Assembly: GCA_902795095.1 (NCBI GenBank)
Contig: CADBKB010000007.1
Coordinates: 1-25,317 of the forward strand
Source of the DNA: Oscillospiraceae bacterium
GTDB taxonomy: Bacteria > Bacillota_A > Clostridia > Oscillospirales > Oscillospiraceae
DNA length: 25,317 bases
Direction of reading: 5' to 3'
Position numbers and translations under genes: made by a program. The notes beneath the pieces were generated by a model. It was not told the origin of the DNA and made no database searches. It saw only the letters and a program-made list of their open reading frames with translations. Numbering within the stretch: the first letter of the stretch is position 1; every line of letters begins with the position of its first letter. Positions 24,186 to 25,317 of this stretch are shown piece after piece.

Positions 24186-25202
24186 ATGTTAATTCTCGCG
24201 GTGGAATCCTCCTGCGACGAGACCGCCGTCGCCCTGGTGCGCGACGGGCGGGAGGTGCTGACCGACTGTATCAGCTCCCAGGTGGAGCTGCACCGGATCT
24301 ACGGCGGCGTGGTGCCGGAGATCGCCTCGCGCAAGCACATCGAGTGCATCTACGCCCTGGCCGACCAGGCCCTGGCGCGGGCGGGGGTGACCCGGCAGGA
24401 CATCGACGCCGTGGCCGTCACCTATGCGCCGGGCCTCATCGGCGCGGTGCTGGTGGGGGTCAACTTTGCCAAGGCCGCAGCCCTGCGCCTGGGCGTGCCC
24501 CTGATCCCGGTGCATCATATCCGCGGCCACATCGCCGCCAACTATCTGGCCTTCCCCGAGCTGGAGCCGCCCTTTTTGTGCCTGGTGGTCTCCGGCGGGC
24601 ACACCATGATCCTGGCGGTGGAGGACTATACAAAAATGCGCATCCTGGGCGGGACCCGGGACGACGCGGCGGGGGAGTGCTTTGACAAGGTGGCGCGGGT
24701 GCTGGGCATGCCCTATCCCGGCGGCGCGGCCCTGGACCGCACGGCCCGGCAGGGCGCCGAGGGGCGCTATGACCTGCCCCGGGCCAAGCTCTCGGGCAAC
24801 CCTTTGGATATGTCCTTCTCCGGTCTCAAGACCGCGGCGCTGAACCTTATCCACCACGCCGAGCAGGTGGGCGAGACGCTGAACATCCCCGATCTGTGCG
24901 CGGATTTCTCCCGGGCGGTGAGCGATACCCTGGTGCCCCGCACCATGCAGGCCCTGCGGGAAACGGGCTGTAAAAAGCTCGCCATCGCCGGCGGCGTGTC
25001 GGCCAACTCCCGCATCCGGGCGGACTTCACCCGGGCCTGCGCCGACGCCGGCGCGACGCTCTATGTGCCGCCCCTTTCCCTGTGCGGCGACAACGCCGCC
25101 ATGATCGGCGCCCAGGGCTATTATGAATACCTGGCGGGCCACACCGCCGGCCAGGACCTGAACGCCTACGCCACCAAAACCCTGGAGGGCGAGGCGGTGT
25201 AA
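24186..25202 (+). CDS. tsaD: tRNA N6-adenosine threonylcarbamoyltransferase TsaD
   Basis: A 338-residue protein of the Kae1/TsaD/Qri7 family. With TsaB and TsaE it transfers the threonylcarbamoyl group to A37 of ANN-decoding tRNAs (t6A). Motifs seen are VESSCDETAVA at 6-16, the metal-binding HHIRGH (His111 and His115), VVSGGHTMIL, DDAAGECFDKVARVLG and LCGDNAAMIGAQG, which carries the third metal ligand. I prefer ATG 24186, nine bases after AAAGGA and giving the family N-terminus MLILAVE. GTG 24180, overlapping the rimI stop, is the alternative. tsaB and tsaE are not in the window. The gene ends at a palindrome and terminator. Confidence 0.96.
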   Translation: MLILAVESSCDETAVALVRDGREVLTDCISSQVELHRIYGGVVPEIASRKHIECIYALADQALARAGVTRQDIDAVAVTYAPGLIGAVLVGVNFAKAAALRLGVPLIPVHHIRGHIAANYLAFPELEPPFLCLVVSGGHTMILAVEDYTKMRILGGTRDDAAGECFDKVARVLGMPYPGGAALDRTARQGAEGRYDLPRAKLSGNPLDMSFSGLKTAALNLIHHAEQVGETLNIPDLCADFSRAVSDTLVPRTMQALRETGCKKLAIAGGVSANSRIRADFTRACADAGATLYVPPLSLCGDNAAMIGAQGYYEYLAGHTAGQDLNAYATKTLEGEAV

Positions 25203-25218
25203 GCAACAAAAACGACAT

Positions 25219-25252
25219 GGGGCCGTTGCAAAATGCATTTTGCAACGGCCCC
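25219..25252. repeat. Perfect 34-base palindrome after tsaD
   Basis: Two 17-base arms meet with no spacer at 25235/25236; the outer arms are GGGGCC/GGCCCC and the centre is ATGCAT. In RNA it forms a very stable hairpin. No T-run follows on the + strand. On the - strand ATGTCG then TTTTTG follows, so it could stop transcription entering from the right. Confidence 0.85.
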
Positions 25253-25256
25253 TTGC

Positions 25257-25288
25257 AAGATTTCCGGCAGTTTGCCGGAAATCTTTTT
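25257..25288 (+). terminator. Rho-independent terminator ending the cysS-tsaD run
   Basis: A perfect 12-bp stem (25258-25269 with 25273-25284, extendable by one A-T pair) closes a GTT loop and is followed by T residues to 25288. It lies directly after the 34-base palindrome, giving a tandem stop. The remaining bases to 25317 show no recognisable feature. Confidence 0.92.
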
Positions 25289-25317
25289 GATTGGACGCGA
25301 AGGGCGGGCCTTGCCCC

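Overview
The window is about 25.3 kb of GC-rich, densely coding chromosomal DNA. It carries almost only housekeeping genes, nearly all on the + strand. The gene families point to a high-GC member of the Firmicutes (Bacillota), class Clostridia, plausibly Oscillospiraceae/Ruminococcaceae-like: HPr kinase/phosphorylase, WhiA, a Firmicutes-type DnaE with a PHP domain, a T-box leader in front of cysS, YceD-rpmF, a DUF1385 gene next to prmC, and AGGAGG-type ribosome binding sites. The genus cannot be fixed from the sequence alone.

Layout. 1-93 (-): 5' end of an RluA-family pseudouridine synthase gene, divergent from yceD. 240-2388: yceD, rpmF and der (ribosome production and assembly), then gpsA (2394-3398), which ends at a clear terminator. 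3400-4260 is the only accessory-looking stretch: two intergenic hairpin/palindromic repeats, an unlisted 53-residue gene on the - strand, and a divergent small XRE regulator gene. Three 16-bp operators at exact 48-bp intervals lie over the two divergent promoters. 4275-4463 (-): rpmB, sharing a promoter region with hprK. 4652-10505: hprK, murB, whiA and dnaE. The dnaE copy is broken: about 130 internal codons are missing and the two halves are in different frames. 10604-14047: a lipoprotein / OmpR-type response regulator / sensor kinase operon with its own promoter. 14057-19485: a tightly packed run of DUF1385, prmC, recA, recX, rimO and pgsA, most starts touching or overlapping the preceding stop. 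19515-19745: a cysteine T-box leader, followed by cysS, polA, rimI and tsaD, closed by a large palindrome and a strong terminator.

How the genes fit together. The groups serve translation and ribosome assembly (yceD, rpmF, der, rpmB, prmC, rimO, rimI, tsaD, cysS), DNA replication and repair (dnaE, polA, recA, recX), envelope and lipid synthesis (gpsA, pgsA, murB), and regulation (hprK, whiA, the two-component operon, the XRE module). I found no tRNA or rRNA gene, CRISPR array, insertion sequence or prophage. The points most worth a second look are the microhomology-type deletion in dnaE and the xre/small-protein module with its regular operators. I do not see a convincing large unknown system.
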